A stretch of DNA of 64,000 bases from Streptomyces sp. man185 (GTDB taxonomy: Bacteria; Actinomycetota; Actinomycetes; Streptomycetales; Streptomycetaceae), in assembly GCA_002551355.1 (NCBI GenBank), contig NTHE01000022.1, positions 49,921-113,920 on the forward strand, written 5' to 3'. Each line of letters starts with the position of its first letter. The first letter of the stretch is position 1. Of the stretch, positions 44,741 to 53,892 are shown piece by piece. A model generated the notes under the pieces. That model searched no databases. It had not been told where the DNA came from and saw nothing but the letters and a program-made list of their open reading frames with translations. Made by a program: the position numbers and the translations under genes.

Positions 44741-45951
44741 TCCCTCATCGTCCTCTCCGTCACGGGCAGTTCGGCCCGCACGCGCCAGATCTTGGTTCCG
44801 TCGCCCTCCGGCTCCGCCCGCGCGGAGATCGTCCCACCGAGCAGCGCCACCCGCTCCCGCATGCCCACCAGGCCCGCCCCCGAGCCGGGCGCCGTGGGAC
44901 CGGTCCGGCTGCCGAACACACTGGTCACCTCGACCGTCAGCAGCTCCCCGGTCCGGCCGAGACGCACCTTCACCGGGCCCGGCGCCGCGTGCTTGAGGGC
45001 GTTGGTCAGGGACTCCTGCACGATCCGGTACGCGGCCAGCTCGACCGGCGTCGGCAGCGCGCCCGCCCCCGGGGTCCGGGTGTCCTCCAGGGCGCAGACG
45101 AGCCCGCCGGACGCCCCGTTGACGTTCGCCTGCTCGACCAGGGCGTCCACGGCGTCCAGCGTCGGGGCCGCGACCGGGGTCCCGTCCTCGCCGCCCTCCC
45201 GCAGCAGCCCGATGAGCCGGCGCATCTCCGCGAGCCCCTCGACGCTGTTCTCCCGGATCACCTTCAGGGCGTTGCGCGAGGTCTCCGGGTCGTCGATGGA
45301 CAGGGCCGCCGTGGAGTGGATCGCCACGGCGGAGAGGTGGTTGGCCACCATGTCGTGCAGTTCCCGGGCCATCCGGGCGCGCTCGGCGACCACCGCCTGC
45401 GTCCGGTCCATCTCGGCGAGCCGCGCGGTCTGGGCGGCGGCCAGCCGGGCGTTGTCGGCGGCGGTGCGATGGCTGCGCACGCTGACCCCGGTGAGGGCGG
45501 GAACGAAGGAGACCAGCCCGATGACCAGGCCGATCAGCAGCGCCTCGGGCTTTCGGAACCAGGCCAGGAAGCCGATCGTGGAAGCGACGGTGATCAGGAG
45601 CGTGGCCACCGGCAGACGGCGGGCGGCGGCCGGGGTTCCGTAGAGCACGGCCGCGTACATGACGTCGGTGAACATCAGGACGGTGGCGAGGCTGCCCCGG
45701 GTGAACTGGTCCGCGACCAGCGCGAGCACCCCGATCGCCAGCGCCGTGCGCGGGGCGTTGCGGCGCAGCAGTTCGGCCGTGGCCATGACGATCAGCGGTA
45801 CGAGAGTGATCCAGGGCGCGGAGAAGGGGTGGCCGCTCTGGGTGTGGAGGCCCAGCCGCCACAGGAGCAGCCCCCCGAGCAGCCCGGAGACGGCCAGGGC
45901 CACCGCGTCGCGGTCGGGGCGGATCGAGGTGAGCACCCCTCCATCCAACAC
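44737..45951 (-). CDS. chiS: Sensor histidine kinase ChiS
   Basis: A 404-residue kinase of the NarX/DesK type. The N-terminal about 150 residues form five or so TM segments with little outside the membrane. The dimerisation/phospho-acceptor region is ARMARELHDMVANHLSAVAIH (His in ELHDM) and the ATPase part ends with GAGLVGMRERVALLGG. GTG 45951 is the longest start; its RBS is poor, so the exact start is open. It is co-transcribed with chiR and is presumed to signal chitin or its breakdown products. Confidence 0.85.
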   Translation of the reverse strand: MLDGGVLTSIRPDRDAVALAVSGLLGGLLLWRLGLHTQSGHPFSAPWITLVPLIVMATAELLRRNAPRTALAIGVLALVADQFTRGSLATVLMFTDVMYAAVLYGTPAAARRLPVATLLITVASTIGFLAWFRKPEALLIGLVIGLVSFVPALTGVSVRSHRTAADNARLAAAQTARLAEMDRTQAVVAERARMARELHDMVANHLSAVAIHSTAALSIDDPETSRNALKVIRENSVEGLAEMRRLIGLLREGGEDGTPVAAPTLDAVDALVEQANVNGASGGLVCALEDTRTPGAGALPTPVELAAYRIVQESLTNALKHAAPGPVKVRLGRTGELLTVEVTSVFGSRTGPTAPGSGAGLVGMRERVALLGGTISARAEPEGDGTKIWRVRAELPVTERTMRE

Positions 45952-46086
45952 GCACCGCCGCCCCCGGACCTCCCTTCGCGGGCCGATCCGCGACTACATC
46001 GAAGGATGCAGTCCCGTTTCGTCACTGCCGACGACGTGTTCGCGCCCGGCGGCCGGGAGGCTGGAAGGGAACGGGAGGAGAGAGCC

Positions 46087-46659
46087 GTGATCGCCCTACT
46101 GGTCGTGGCCTGCGAGGTCGCATTCTGGGTTCTGCTGGCCGCCGGACTCGCCCTGCGGTACGTCGCGAGGAAACCGAGGCTCGGCGCGGCCGTGCTGCTG
46201 TGCGAGCCGGTGCTGGAAGTCGTGCTGCTGGTGGTGACGGCCATCGACCTGAAGAACGGGGCCGAGCCCGACTGGAAGCACGGGCTGGCCGCCGTCTACA
46301 TCGGCTTCACGGTGGGGCTGGGCCACCACACCATCAAGAAGGTGGACGCCTGGGTCGCCCATCGCTGGTTCGGCGGCCCGGCGCCGGTCAAGCCGCCGAA
46401 GTACGGCATGGCCCGCGCGATCCACGAGTGGCGCACGGCCGCCCGCTGGATCCTCGCAGCGGTGGTCGCCCTGGGCCTGCTCCAGGCGGCGGTCTGGTAC
46501 GTCGGGCCGGACGGGGTGATCAGCTCGCTGCGGTCCTGGCAGCAGAAGATGGGCATCGTGATCGGGATCAACCTGATCATCGCCGGAAGCTACACGCTGT
46601 TCCCGAAGCAGGCCCCCAAGGACGCGGTGACGGAACGCGAGCCCGCCGACCGGCGGTAG
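46087..46659 (+). CDS. Five-TM membrane protein of unknown function
   Basis: A 190-residue protein starting at GTG 46087 behind GGGAGG. Five hydrophobic segments are visible (LLVVACEVAFWVLLAAGLAL, AVLLCEPVLEVVLLVVTAI, GLAAVYIGFTVGLGH, WILAAVVALGLLQAAVWYV, IGINLIIAGSYTLF). A conserved-looking loop reads KKVDAWVAHRWFGG. No known domain recognised. It is convergent with the adenosyltransferase gene with only 6 bp between the stops. Confidence 0.75.
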   Translation: MIALLVVACEVAFWVLLAAGLALRYVARKPRLGAAVLLCEPVLEVVLLVVTAIDLKNGAEPDWKHGLAAVYIGFTVGLGHHTIKKVDAWVAHRWFGGPAPVKPPKYGMARAIHEWRTAARWILAAVVALGLLQAAVWYVGPDGVISSLRSWQQKMGIVIGINLIIAGSYTLFPKQAPKDAVTEREPADRR

Positions 46660-46665
46660 AGGGCC

Positions 46666-47238
46666 CTAACGCTCACCGCCCGGCACCCACAGCACGTCCC
46701 CGACCTCCTTGTTCGCGCTCCGCGCCAGGATGAACAGGAGGTCGGAGAGGCGGTTGAGGTAGGTGGCGGTCAGGGTGTTCATCGACTCGCCGTGCACCTC
46801 GAGGGCCGCCCAGGTGGACCGCTCGGCCCGCCGCACCACCGTGCACGCGTGGTGCAGCAGCGCAGCCCCCGGCGTACCGCCCGGCAGGATGAAGCTGCGC
46901 AGCTTCTCCAGCTCCTCCAGGAAGCGGTCGCAGTCCGCCTCCAGCTTGTCGATGTAGGACTGCTCGACCCGCAGCGGTGGATACTTCGGGTCCTCGACCA
47001 CCGGGGTGGACAGGTCCGCGCCCACGTCGAAGAGGTCGTTCTGGACGCGGACGAGGACCTTCACCACGTCCTCGGGCAGCTGCCCGAGCGCGACGGCGGT
47101 CCCGATCACCGCGTTGGCCTCGTTGGCGTCCGCGTACGCCGAGATCCGCAGATCGGTCTTGGCGGTGCGGCTCATGTCGCCGAGGGCGGTCGTGCCCTGG
47201 TCGCCGGTCCGGGTGTAGATGCGCGTCAGATTGACCAT
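46666..47238 (-). CDS. Cob(I)alamin adenosyltransferase (PduO type)
   Basis: A 190-residue enzyme that transfers the adenosyl group of ATP to Co(I) corrinoids, giving adenosylcobalamin. Signature motifs are IYTRTGDQGTTALGD (ATP-binding), RSFILPGGTPGAALLHHA, VRRAERS and YLNRLSDLLFILAR. Length is typical. Isolated from other cobalamin genes here; it may serve B12-dependent mutases or ribonucleotide reductase. Confidence 0.93.
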   Translation of the reverse strand: MVNLTRIYTRTGDQGTTALGDMSRTAKTDLRISAYADANEANAVIGTAVALGQLPEDVVKVLVRVQNDLFDVGADLSTPVVEDPKYPPLRVEQSYIDKLEADCDRFLEELEKLRSFILPGGTPGAALLHHACTVVRRAERSTWAALEVHGESMNTLTATYLNRLSDLLFILARSANKEVGDVLWVPGGER

Positions 47239-47251
47239 GGGGTCAGCGTAG

Positions 47252-48001
47252 TTATGCTCCGGCCCGTCGGAAGACCCGTGTGCCCACTGTCACGGCCGCG
47301 GCGGCGAAGCCCGCGGCGACCAGGACCCCGTAGAGCATGTGCGTCGTCGCGTACGAGCCCGTGTAGGCGTCCCGCACCGCGTCCACCAGATAGCGGAACG
47401 GCGTGAAGTGCGAGAGCACGTCCAGCCAGCCGGGGCCGAGCGTGATGGGCAGCATCAGGCCGGAGAGCAGCATGGCCGGCATCGTCACCGCGTTGATCAC
47501 CGGCCCGAACTCCTGCGGGGTGGAGACGCGCAGGGCCAGGGCGTACGAGAGGGAGGCCAGCGAGAGCGCCAGCACCCCGGTGAACGCGAAGCCGATCAGG
47601 ATGCCGGCCAGCGGGGCGCGCAACCCCATGAGCAGCGCGGCGAGCACCAGCAGGACGGCCTGGAAGGTGAACAGCAGGGCGTCGCGCAGCACCCGCCCCA
47701 GCAGCAGGGCCAGCCGGCTGACCGGGGTCACCCGCATCCGCTCGACCACGCCCGTCGACTTCTCGACGATGATCGCGAAACCGGCGAAGGACGCGCCGAA
47801 CAGGCTGAGTTGGAGGAGCAGACCGGGCACCAGGATCTGCCAGGAGTCGGCGGTGGAGCCGAGCGGCAGGTCCTGGAGCAGCGGGCCGAAGAAGAGCAGA
47901 TAGAGCAGCGGCATCAGCATCCCGAAGAAGATCTGGAAGCGGGAGCGCAGGGTCTGCCGGGCGTAGCGCCCGAAGATGATCGCGGTGTCGTGGAAGAGCA
48001 C
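47252..48001 (-). CDS. ABC-2 type exporter permease
   Basis: A 249-residue protein with six TM segments and the ABC-2 signature region (SFAGFAIIVEKSTGVVERMRVTPVSRLALLLGRVLRDAL). It pairs with the ATPase gene 10 bp upstream. Resembles DrrB-type drug or lipid exporters. Substrate unknown. Confidence 0.88.
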   Translation of the reverse strand: MLFHDTAIIFGRYARQTLRSRFQIFFGMLMPLLYLLFFGPLLQDLPLGSTADSWQILVPGLLLQLSLFGASFAGFAIIVEKSTGVVERMRVTPVSRLALLLGRVLRDALLFTFQAVLLVLAALLMGLRAPLAGILIGFAFTGVLALSLASLSYALALRVSTPQEFGPVINAVTMPAMLLSGLMLPITLGPGWLDVLSHFTPFRYLVDAVRDAYTGSYATTHMLYGVLVAAGFAAAAVTVGTRVFRRAGA

Positions 48002-48011
48002 GGTCGGGGTC

Positions 48012-48794
48012 CTATACGGCTGCGGGGGCGGGGTCGGATGGGGTGACGGGACGGCCGGTGGCTGCCAGGAACGCGTCCTGGAGGGCGGCGTCGGGGGAGC
48101 CGGCGTACCGGGTCCTCAGCTCGGCCGGAGTGCCTTCGGCGACCACCGTGCCGCCGTCGACGATGACCAGCCGGTCCGCCAGCGCGTCGGCCTCGTCGAG
48201 GTAGTGCGTGGTCAGGACGACGGTGGTGCCGTGGTCGTCGCGCAGGCTCCGCACCAGGTCCCACAGGTCGGCCCGGCTGCCGGGGTCCAGGCCCGTGGTG
48301 GGCTCGTCCAGGAAGAGCACGGCCGGGCGGTGGGTGAGGCCCATGGCGATGTCGAGCCGCCGCCGCTGGCCCCCGGAGAGGCTCGCCGCCTTCCGGTCGA
48401 GTAGCCCGACCAGACCGAGCCCGGCGGCCAGCTCCTCGGCGCGCGCGGCCGCCTCCGCCCGGCTCAGCCGGTACAGCCTGCCCTGGGTGACCAGCTCCTC
48501 CCGGACGGTCAGGAACGGGTCGACGCCGCCGGACTGGGCGACGTACCCGCAGACGGCACGGACGGCCGCCGGGTCCGCGAGCAGGTCGTGGCCCGCCACG
48601 GTGGCGGCCCCGCCGGTCGGAGCGAGCAACGTCGTGAGCATGCGCAGGGTGGTCGTCTTGCCCGCGCCGTTGGGGCCGAGGAGGGCGACGATCTCTCCCG
48701 CGCGGATGGTCAGGTCGATGCAGCGGACGGCTTCCACCGGGCCGCTCGGGGTCGTGAAGGTCCGGGCCAGCCCGGAGGTGCTGATGACGGTCAT
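48012..48794 (-). CDS. ABC exporter ATPase (DrrA type)
   Basis: A 260-residue ATPase. Start ATG 48794 gives TVISTSGLARTF. Walker A GPNGAGKTTT, signature LSGGQRRRLDIA, Walker B VLFLDEPTTGLDP and the His switch LTTHYLDEAD are intact. Together with the permease it forms an exporter divergent from a TetR gene, the classical layout for an inducible efflux system. Confidence 0.92.
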   Translation of the reverse strand: MTVISTSGLARTFTTPSGPVEAVRCIDLTIRAGEIVALLGPNGAGKTTTLRMLTTLLAPTGGAATVAGHDLLADPAAVRAVCGYVAQSGGVDPFLTVREELVTQGRLYRLSRAEAAARAEELAAGLGLVGLLDRKAASLSGGQRRRLDIAMGLTHRPAVLFLDEPTTGLDPGSRADLWDLVRSLRDDHGTTVVLTTHYLDEADALADRLVIVDGGTVVAEGTPAELRTRYAGSPDAALQDAFLAATGRPVTPSDPAPAAV

Positions 48795-48829
48795 GGGGTC
48801 AGAAAAACAGAGCGAGCGCAAAAATGCAA

Positions 48830-48851
48830 TGACTCCAAAAATTAAGAGTCA
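48830..48851. promoter_or_regulatory. Candidate TetR operator in the divergent promoter
   Basis: TGACTC (48830-48835) and GAGTCA (48846-48851) form an inverted repeat around the A/T-rich spacer CAAAAATTAA, between the exporter operon and tetR. The A/T patch stands out in this genome. It is placed to control both promoters. TACGAT (48873-48878) 6 nt before the tetR ATG suggests a leaderless tetR mRNA. Confidence 0.6.
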
Positions 48852-48884
48852 CCATGATCGTGCGGTGCGTCCTACGATGGAGGC

Positions 48885-49526
48885 ATGGCTGAGGGACTCA
48901 GGGAACGCAAGAAGCGCCAGGCCAAGCAGCGCATCTCGGATATGGCGACCGGGCTGTTCCTCGAACACGGCTTCGTGACGGTGACCGTCGCCGAGATCGC
49001 CGAACTGGCCGATGTCTCCGTCAACACCGTCTACAACTACTTCCCGGCCAAGGAGGACCTCTTCCTCGACCGGATGAAGCACGTCACCCAGCGCGTCGCC
49101 CGGTACGTCCGCGCCCGCGACCGGGGCGAGTCCGCCGCCGAGGCCGTCCTGCGCGAGGTGCGCGCCGCCGTCGTCGCCGTCTCCCCGGAGTTCGGTCTCA
49201 TGGACGGCTTCGCCGACTTCATGCGCGTCATCGAGGACGCCCCGACCCTCAAGGCCCGCCTCTGGTACCTCCAGCAGGAGGTGCTCCAGGCCGTCGTCGC
49301 CACCCTGCGCGAGGACACCGGTGCGAGTGAGGACGACCCGCTGCCGCTCCTCGTCGGCGGCCAGATCGCCTGGATCGAGCACGCCCTCGTCGGCTACGTC
49401 AGCCAGGAGATGATGAAGGGCCGCAAGGCCGTCGACGTCTCCCACGACGCCCTCGGCGTCCTCGACGAGATCGAGGGGCTGCTCAGCGATCAGGTCCTCA
49501 ACTACGCGCGGCGCGGAGCCGAATGA
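48885..49526 (+). CDS. TetR-family regulator
   Basis: A 213-residue repressor-type protein. The N-terminal HTH is in [44 protein letters not shown]; the C-terminal two thirds is a helical ligand pocket without recognisable similarity. Divergent from the ABC exporter, which it most likely represses. Confidence 0.92.
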   Translation: MAEGLRERKKRQAKQRISDMATGLFLEHGFVTVTVAEIAELADVSVNTVYNYFPAKEDLFLDRMKHVTQRVARYVRARDRGESAAEAVLREVRAAVVAVSPEFGLMDGFADFMRVIEDAPTLKARLWYLQQEVLQAVVATLREDTGASEDDPLPLLVGGQIAWIEHALVGYVSQEMMKGRKAVDVSHDALGVLDEIEGLLSDQVLNYARRGAE

Positions 49527-49676
49527 CGCGTCCCGGTGTGATGTCCGTCATCTGAGACGTGACGCGCATCTCTTCACCGCCCCAGCGCGCCCGACGGGTA
49601 CTAACCTCCGCCGGAGAGTTATGTGAACCGCCGTGAACTCAAGCGCACGGGCGAACAGAAACCAAGGGGTGCGAAC

Positions 49677-50525
49677 GTGGCCAGGAAGCTCGCCGTCATC
49701 GGGGCCGGACTCATGGGATCCGGGATCGCGCAGGTCTCCGCCCAGGCAGGCTGGGACGTCGTGCTGCGGGACGTCACCGACGCCGCGCTGACCCGGGGCC
49801 GTGACGGCATCAAGGCCTCGTACGACAAGTTCGTCGCCAAGGGCAAGCTGGGGGCGGCCGACGCCGAGGCCGCGCTCGCCCGCATCACCACGACCACCGA
49901 CCTCGACGCCGTGGCCGACGCGGACGTCGTCGTGGAGGCCGTCTTCGAGAAGCTCGAAGTCAAGCACGAGATCTTCCGCACCCTCGACAAGGTCGTCGGC
50001 GAGCACACCGTCCTCGCGTCCAACACCTCCGCCATCCCGATCACCAAGATCGCGGCCGTGACGGAGCGTCCGGAGCGCGTCGTCGGTGTGCACTTCTTCT
50101 CGCCGGTCCCGATGATGCAGCTCTGCGAACTGGTGCGCGGCTACAAGACCAGCGACGAAACCCTCGCCACCGCGCGGGAGTTCGCCGAGTCGGTCGGCAA
50201 GACCTGCATCGTCGTCAACCGCGACGTGGCGGGCTTCGTCACCACCCGGCTGATCTCGGCGCTCGTCGTCGAGGCCGCCAAGCTGTACGAGTCGGGCGTC
50301 GCCTCGGCCGAGGACATCGACATCGCCTGCAAGCTGGGCTTCGGCCACGCCATGGGCCCGCTCGCCACCGCGGACCTGACCGGCGTCGACATCCTGCTGC
50401 ACGCCACGAGCAACATCTACACCGAGTCGCAGGACGAGAAGTTCGCCGCCCCGGAACTGATGCGCCGGATGGTCGACGCAGGTGACATCGGGCGCAAGAG
50501 CGGGCAGGGCTTCTACACGTACTGA
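49677..50525 (+). CDS. 3-hydroxybutyryl-CoA dehydrogenase
   Basis: A 282-residue NAD(P)-dependent enzyme for acetoacetyl-CoA/3-hydroxybutyryl-CoA interconversion. Start GTG 49677 follows AAGGGG and gives ARKLAVIGAGLMGSGIAQ, the dinucleotide fold. Catalytic features are SNTSAIPITKIA, VHFFSPVPMMQLCELV (His) and NRDVAGFVTTRL. The C-terminus GRKSGQGFYTY is typical. It may feed butyryl-CoA or polyhydroxybutyrate metabolism. Confidence 0.93.
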   Translation: MARKLAVIGAGLMGSGIAQVSAQAGWDVVLRDVTDAALTRGRDGIKASYDKFVAKGKLGAADAEAALARITTTTDLDAVADADVVVEAVFEKLEVKHEIFRTLDKVVGEHTVLASNTSAIPITKIAAVTERPERVVGVHFFSPVPMMQLCELVRGYKTSDETLATAREFAESVGKTCIVVNRDVAGFVTTRLISALVVEAAKLYESGVASAEDIDIACKLGFGHAMGPLATADLTGVDILLHATSNIYTESQDEKFAAPELMRRMVDAGDIGRKSGQGFYTY

Positions 50526-50733
50526 TCGGATCCGCCCCCTCGGCCCGCCCGAACCACCGCCGTCCGGGCCGGGGGAGCCGGGGATCCTACCTGGCGGTGA
50601 CCGGCCGCCGACGAACCGGAGTCACTCCACCGAGTGAATTCGGTATCGGTTCGCTTACAGACGGCAACTTCCCTGTCGCTGAGGCAGTCAGTGGTGGCAG
50701 AGGCAGGGCCGGCGGCCGACGCCGGAACGGCCG

Positions 50734-50780
50734 GACAGACAGAGCAGACAGAGCAGGCAGACAGATTCAGACAGCCAGAC
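50734..50780 (+). repeat. CAGA-type microsatellite ahead of the STAS gene
   Basis: A 47-nt run of imperfect CAGACAG/CAGAGCAG units, nearly all C-A-G, lies 30-76 nt before the STAS start codon, within the 284-bp gap 50526-50809. It would be in the mRNA leader. Nothing else is clear in this gap. Confidence 0.7.
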
Positions 50781-50809
50781 TTTCTACGGAGTACGACCGG
50801 GGAGCGCAT

Positions 50810-51133
50810 ATGCACATCAGGGGCGACCACGTCGAGCTGGTCGTCGGGGGCCGCCTCGACGTCCGAAGCGCGGCGGACGCCCGTACGGTCCTGCACTCCG
50901 CCGTGGACGACGGAGTCGGCGACCTCGTGCTGGACCTGACCGAGCTGGACTCCTGGGACGCCACCGGACTCGGCGTCATCATGGGGGCCCACCGCCGGGC
51001 CGGACGGGCCGGCCGCCGCCTCGTGCTGCGCGGCGTGCCACCGCAGATGCAGCGCCTCCTGGTGGCCACCCGGCTGCACCGCATCCTGGCCATCGAGGGC
51101 GGCATCGCCGCCGAGTCGCTGCCGCGCGTCTGA
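50810..51133 (+). CDS. STAS-domain anti-sigma-factor antagonist-like protein
   Basis: A 107-residue single STAS domain of the SpoIIAA/RsbV type. Start ATG 50810 follows GGGGAG. The phosphorylation loop, usually D-S-S-G, is D-A-T-G here (Asp 50, Thr 52), so Thr would take the phosphate. Such proteins release a sigma factor from its anti-sigma kinase. No sigma or anti-sigma gene is adjacent. It precedes the large P-loop membrane protein. Confidence 0.85.
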   Translation: MHIRGDHVELVVGGRLDVRSAADARTVLHSAVDDGVGDLVLDLTELDSWDATGLGVIMGAHRRAGRAGRRLVLRGVPPQMQRLLVATRLHRILAIEGGIAAESLPRV

Positions 51134-51371
51134 GGACCCGCCGGGCGGACGGACCGTGTCCGGCGGCAGAAGTCACGCAATCCTCACCGGAACGTGACGT
51201 CCTGGACGGCGCGGCACCCCGCCGGTTTATGGATACTGTGCCAAGGTCTAGGGTTCGGCCGTCCGCCGAATGACAACGAACCCATGGGCGGACACCGGAC
51301 CGGAAGCGACAGCGAGGCGCGTGTGAGGCCGGGAGGGGCAACCGCGCACGACGCGTCTGGGGGACTTTGCG

Positions 51372-53873
51372 ATGGACCCGACACACCGGGCACCCGATGA
51401 GTACGGGCAGGACCATGACCGTTCCGGCGGCGAGCCCGGCCACCGCCGGCCGTCCCGCGACTCCGGCGTCGCCGACTTCGGCCAGCAGACGCCGCAGCAG
51501 GTCCGCGTCGTCCAGCTGACCGCCGGCGACCTGCTGCTCACGGTCAACCCCGTCGACGGCAGCGAGGTCGAGGCCATCCCGCCCGGCTCCGGCCCCGGCG
51601 CACCGGTCCGCCGCACCCCCGCCGAACGCGCCGACCACGAACGCGCCTGCGCACCCCCCGTGCCCGCCGGCCCGCCCGCCCCGCAACTGCCCCTCCTGGA
51701 GCGTCAGGAGGAGCGTGAGCGGCTGGTCCGCCTGCTGGCGCGCGGCCGCAGCGTCCGCCTCATCGGCCAGGCCGGCTCCGGCCGCACCGCACTGCTGGAC
51801 GCCGTCGCCGCCGACTGCGCGGACCTGGCCCCCGACGGGGTCGTCCGGCTCAACGGCCGCGGCCGCACCGGCGCCGATCTGCTGCACGCCCTCTTCGACA
51901 CCGTGTACAAGGCCCCGGGCCACCGCCCCGACCGCGACGAACTGCTCGCGCTCGTCCGGTCCGTCGGCGCCGTCGTCACCGTCGACGACCTGGAGATCGG
52001 CGGAGCGGCCCTCGACGAACTGCTCGCCGCGACCCCCGAGTGCGCCTTCCTGCTCGCCGCCACCCCCGACACCACCACTCCGGGCCTCGACGCCCACCTG
52101 GAGGAGGTGCTCCTCGCCGGCCTCGGCCGCGGCGCCTCGCTGGGCCTGCTGGAGAAGGTCGTCGAGCGCCCCCTCACCGAGGAGGAACGGAACTGGGCGG
52201 GCGACCTCTGGTTCGAGTCCGAGGGCCTGCCGCTCCGCTTCGTCCAGGCCGGCTCCCTCCTCGTCCAGCGCGACCGGCTGCGGGAGACCCCCGAAGCCTT
52301 CGACGAGTACGACTACTTCGAGCCACGCGCGGACGACGCGCCCAAGGCCGTCACCGCACCCGCCGGCGAAGGCCTCGACGTCCCCCTGCCGAGTCTCGGC
52401 GAGGGCGCCGCGCCCGCCGAGCTGCTCGCCTCCCGGCTCAGCGAGGCGGCCCGCGCCACCCTGCGCTTCGCCGTCGCCCTCGGCGGCGAGGTGCCCCACC
52501 AGGCCCATCTGCCGGCCCTCGTGGGCGACACCCACGCGGACGCCGCGCTCGGCGAACTCGCGGGCTGCGGCCTGCTCTCCCCGGCCGGCCCGCGCTACCG
52601 CCTCGCCGCCGGAGTCCTCGCCCAGCTCGTGGCGGCCGGCTACGAGGACGACGCCTCCGCCCACGCCCGGACCGCCGCCCAGCACTACGCCTGGTGGTCC
52701 TCGCACCCCTCGGTCACCCCGCAGCGGGCCGTCGCCGAGGCGGACGCGATCGTCGCCTCCCTGGCCCGGCTGGTCCCGGGCGACGAGGCGGGGGCGGCCA
52801 GCGCGGCCGTCCTGCTGGCCCGCAGCGCCTCCCCGGCCTTCGCCGCGGGTCTGGGCTGGGGAGCCTGGGAGCGGGCGCTCAGGATCGGCCAGGAGGCCGC
52901 CAGGATCGCCGGCGAGGTCGCCGAGGAGGCCTACTTCCACCACGAGTTGGGCGTCCTCGCGCTCTGCACCGGCAATCCGGACCGGGCCCGCACCGAGCTG
53001 GAGACCTCGATCGGGATGCGCGGCGTGCTCGCCGACAAGTCCGGAGCCGTGGCCGGGCGCCGCGCGCTCGCCCTGGTCGCGGACCGCTCCGGCGACTTCG
53101 CCCCCCTCGGCCGGACCTCCTCGGGCGACGAGGCGCCCGCCGTACGCCAGGACGCCCCGGGGACGCCGCCCGGCGGGATGCCGGGTGCGCCGCTGTTCCT
53201 GCGCGACACCGCCGAGGAGGAGCGGCCCACGGTCATCTCCTCGCTGCCGCCGGGCCCCGCCGCGCGCAAGGGTTCCGGCCGCGCCGTCCTGGGCGGCGCC
53301 CGGCGCAACCTGGCCGCCGCGGGCGCGGGCGCTCTGCTGATCGCGGTGCTCGGCACCGTCGTCACGCTCGGCGTCACCTCGGGCGACGGCGACGAGCCGG
53401 ACAGCCGCAACGTCACCACCGAGCAGACCGCCACCGAGGACGCGACCGACGACGGCCTGCCCGCGGACGAGCCGGACGACGGCTCCGCCCCCGCCGGTGA
53501 CCCCACCGGCGAGACGTCCACGACCCCCGGCCCCTCGGGTTCGGCGAGCCCCAGCACCTCCGGCTCCCCGTCCCCGAGCGCCTCCACGACGGGCGGCACG
53601 TCACCGGGGACGGGCGGTCCGACGGGCGGGGAGAGCAGTTCGTCCGGCGATCCCTCGCCGAGCGGAAAGCCGACCAAGCCCACCAAGCCTCCGACGACCC
53701 CGCCCACCACCCCGCCGACGACTCCGCCCACCGAGACGCCGACGACCCCGCCGACCGAGACGCCCACCGACGGGCCGGAGCCGCCCCCGGCCGAGGGTTC
53801 CTCCTCCGCCAGTGGGCCCGTCGAGTCGGCGAGCGCGCCCGAGTCGGACGCTGCCACCGACCCGGCGCTCTGA
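51372..53873 (+). CDS. Large membrane-anchored P-loop protein with a Ser/Thr/Pro-rich tail
   Basis: An 833-residue protein I cannot place in a named family. About 1-100 is mostly disordered. A P-loop NTPase-like domain follows: Walker A GQAGSGRTALL (132-142), with Arg where the invariant Lys should be, and a Walker-B-like VVTVDDLE near 200. A helical region (about 350-610) resembles the winged-helix and TPR parts of STAND ATPases. One TM lies near 647-668 (AAAGAGALLIAVLGTVVTLGV). The last about 165 residues are Ser/Thr/Pro/Gly-rich (TTPPTTPPTTPPTETPTT) and would be outside the cell. It probably senses or scaffolds at the membrane. ATG 51372 is used; no strong RBS. Confidence 0.75.
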   Translation: MDPTHRAPDEYGQDHDRSGGEPGHRRPSRDSGVADFGQQTPQQVRVVQLTAGDLLLTVNPVDGSEVEAIPPGSGPGAPVRRTPAERADHERACAPPVPAGPPAPQLPLLERQEERERLVRLLARGRSVRLIGQAGSGRTALLDAVAADCADLAPDGVVRLNGRGRTGADLLHALFDTVYKAPGHRPDRDELLALVRSVGAVVTVDDLEIGGAALDELLAATPECAFLLAATPDTTTPGLDAHLEEVLLAGLGRGASLGLLEKVVERPLTEEERNWAGDLWFESEGLPLRFVQAGSLLVQRDRLRETPEAFDEYDYFEPRADDAPKAVTAPAGEGLDVPLPSLGEGAAPAELLASRLSEAARATLRFAVALGGEVPHQAHLPALVGDTHADAALGELAGCGLLSPAGPRYRLAAGVLAQLVAAGYEDDASAHARTAAQHYAWWSSHPSVTPQRAVAEADAIVASLARLVPGDEAGAASAAVLLARSASPAFAAGLGWGAWERALRIGQEAARIAGEVAEEAYFHHELGVLALCTGNPDRARTELETSIGMRGVLADKSGAVAGRRALALVADRSGDFAPLGRTSSGDEAPAVRQDAPGTPPGGMPGAPLFLRDTAEEERPTVISSLPPGPAARKGSGRAVLGGARRNLAAAGAGALLIAVLGTVVTLGVTSGDGDEPDSRNVTTEQTATEDATDDGLPADEPDDGSAPAGDPTGETSTTPGPSGSASPSTSGSPSPSASTTGGTSPGTGGPTGGESSSSGDPSPSGKPTKPTKPPTTPPTTPPTTPPTETPTTPPTETPTDGPEPPPAEGSSSASGPVESASAPESDAATDPAL

Positions 53874-53892
53874 GCAGGTCGGCCCCAGGACG

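Noticed and set aside
44989..46086. Plus-strand ORF extending upstream of the five-TM protein and opposite chiS
   Set aside because: Antisense to chiS; the part before GTG 46087 is low-complexity and lacks an RBS.
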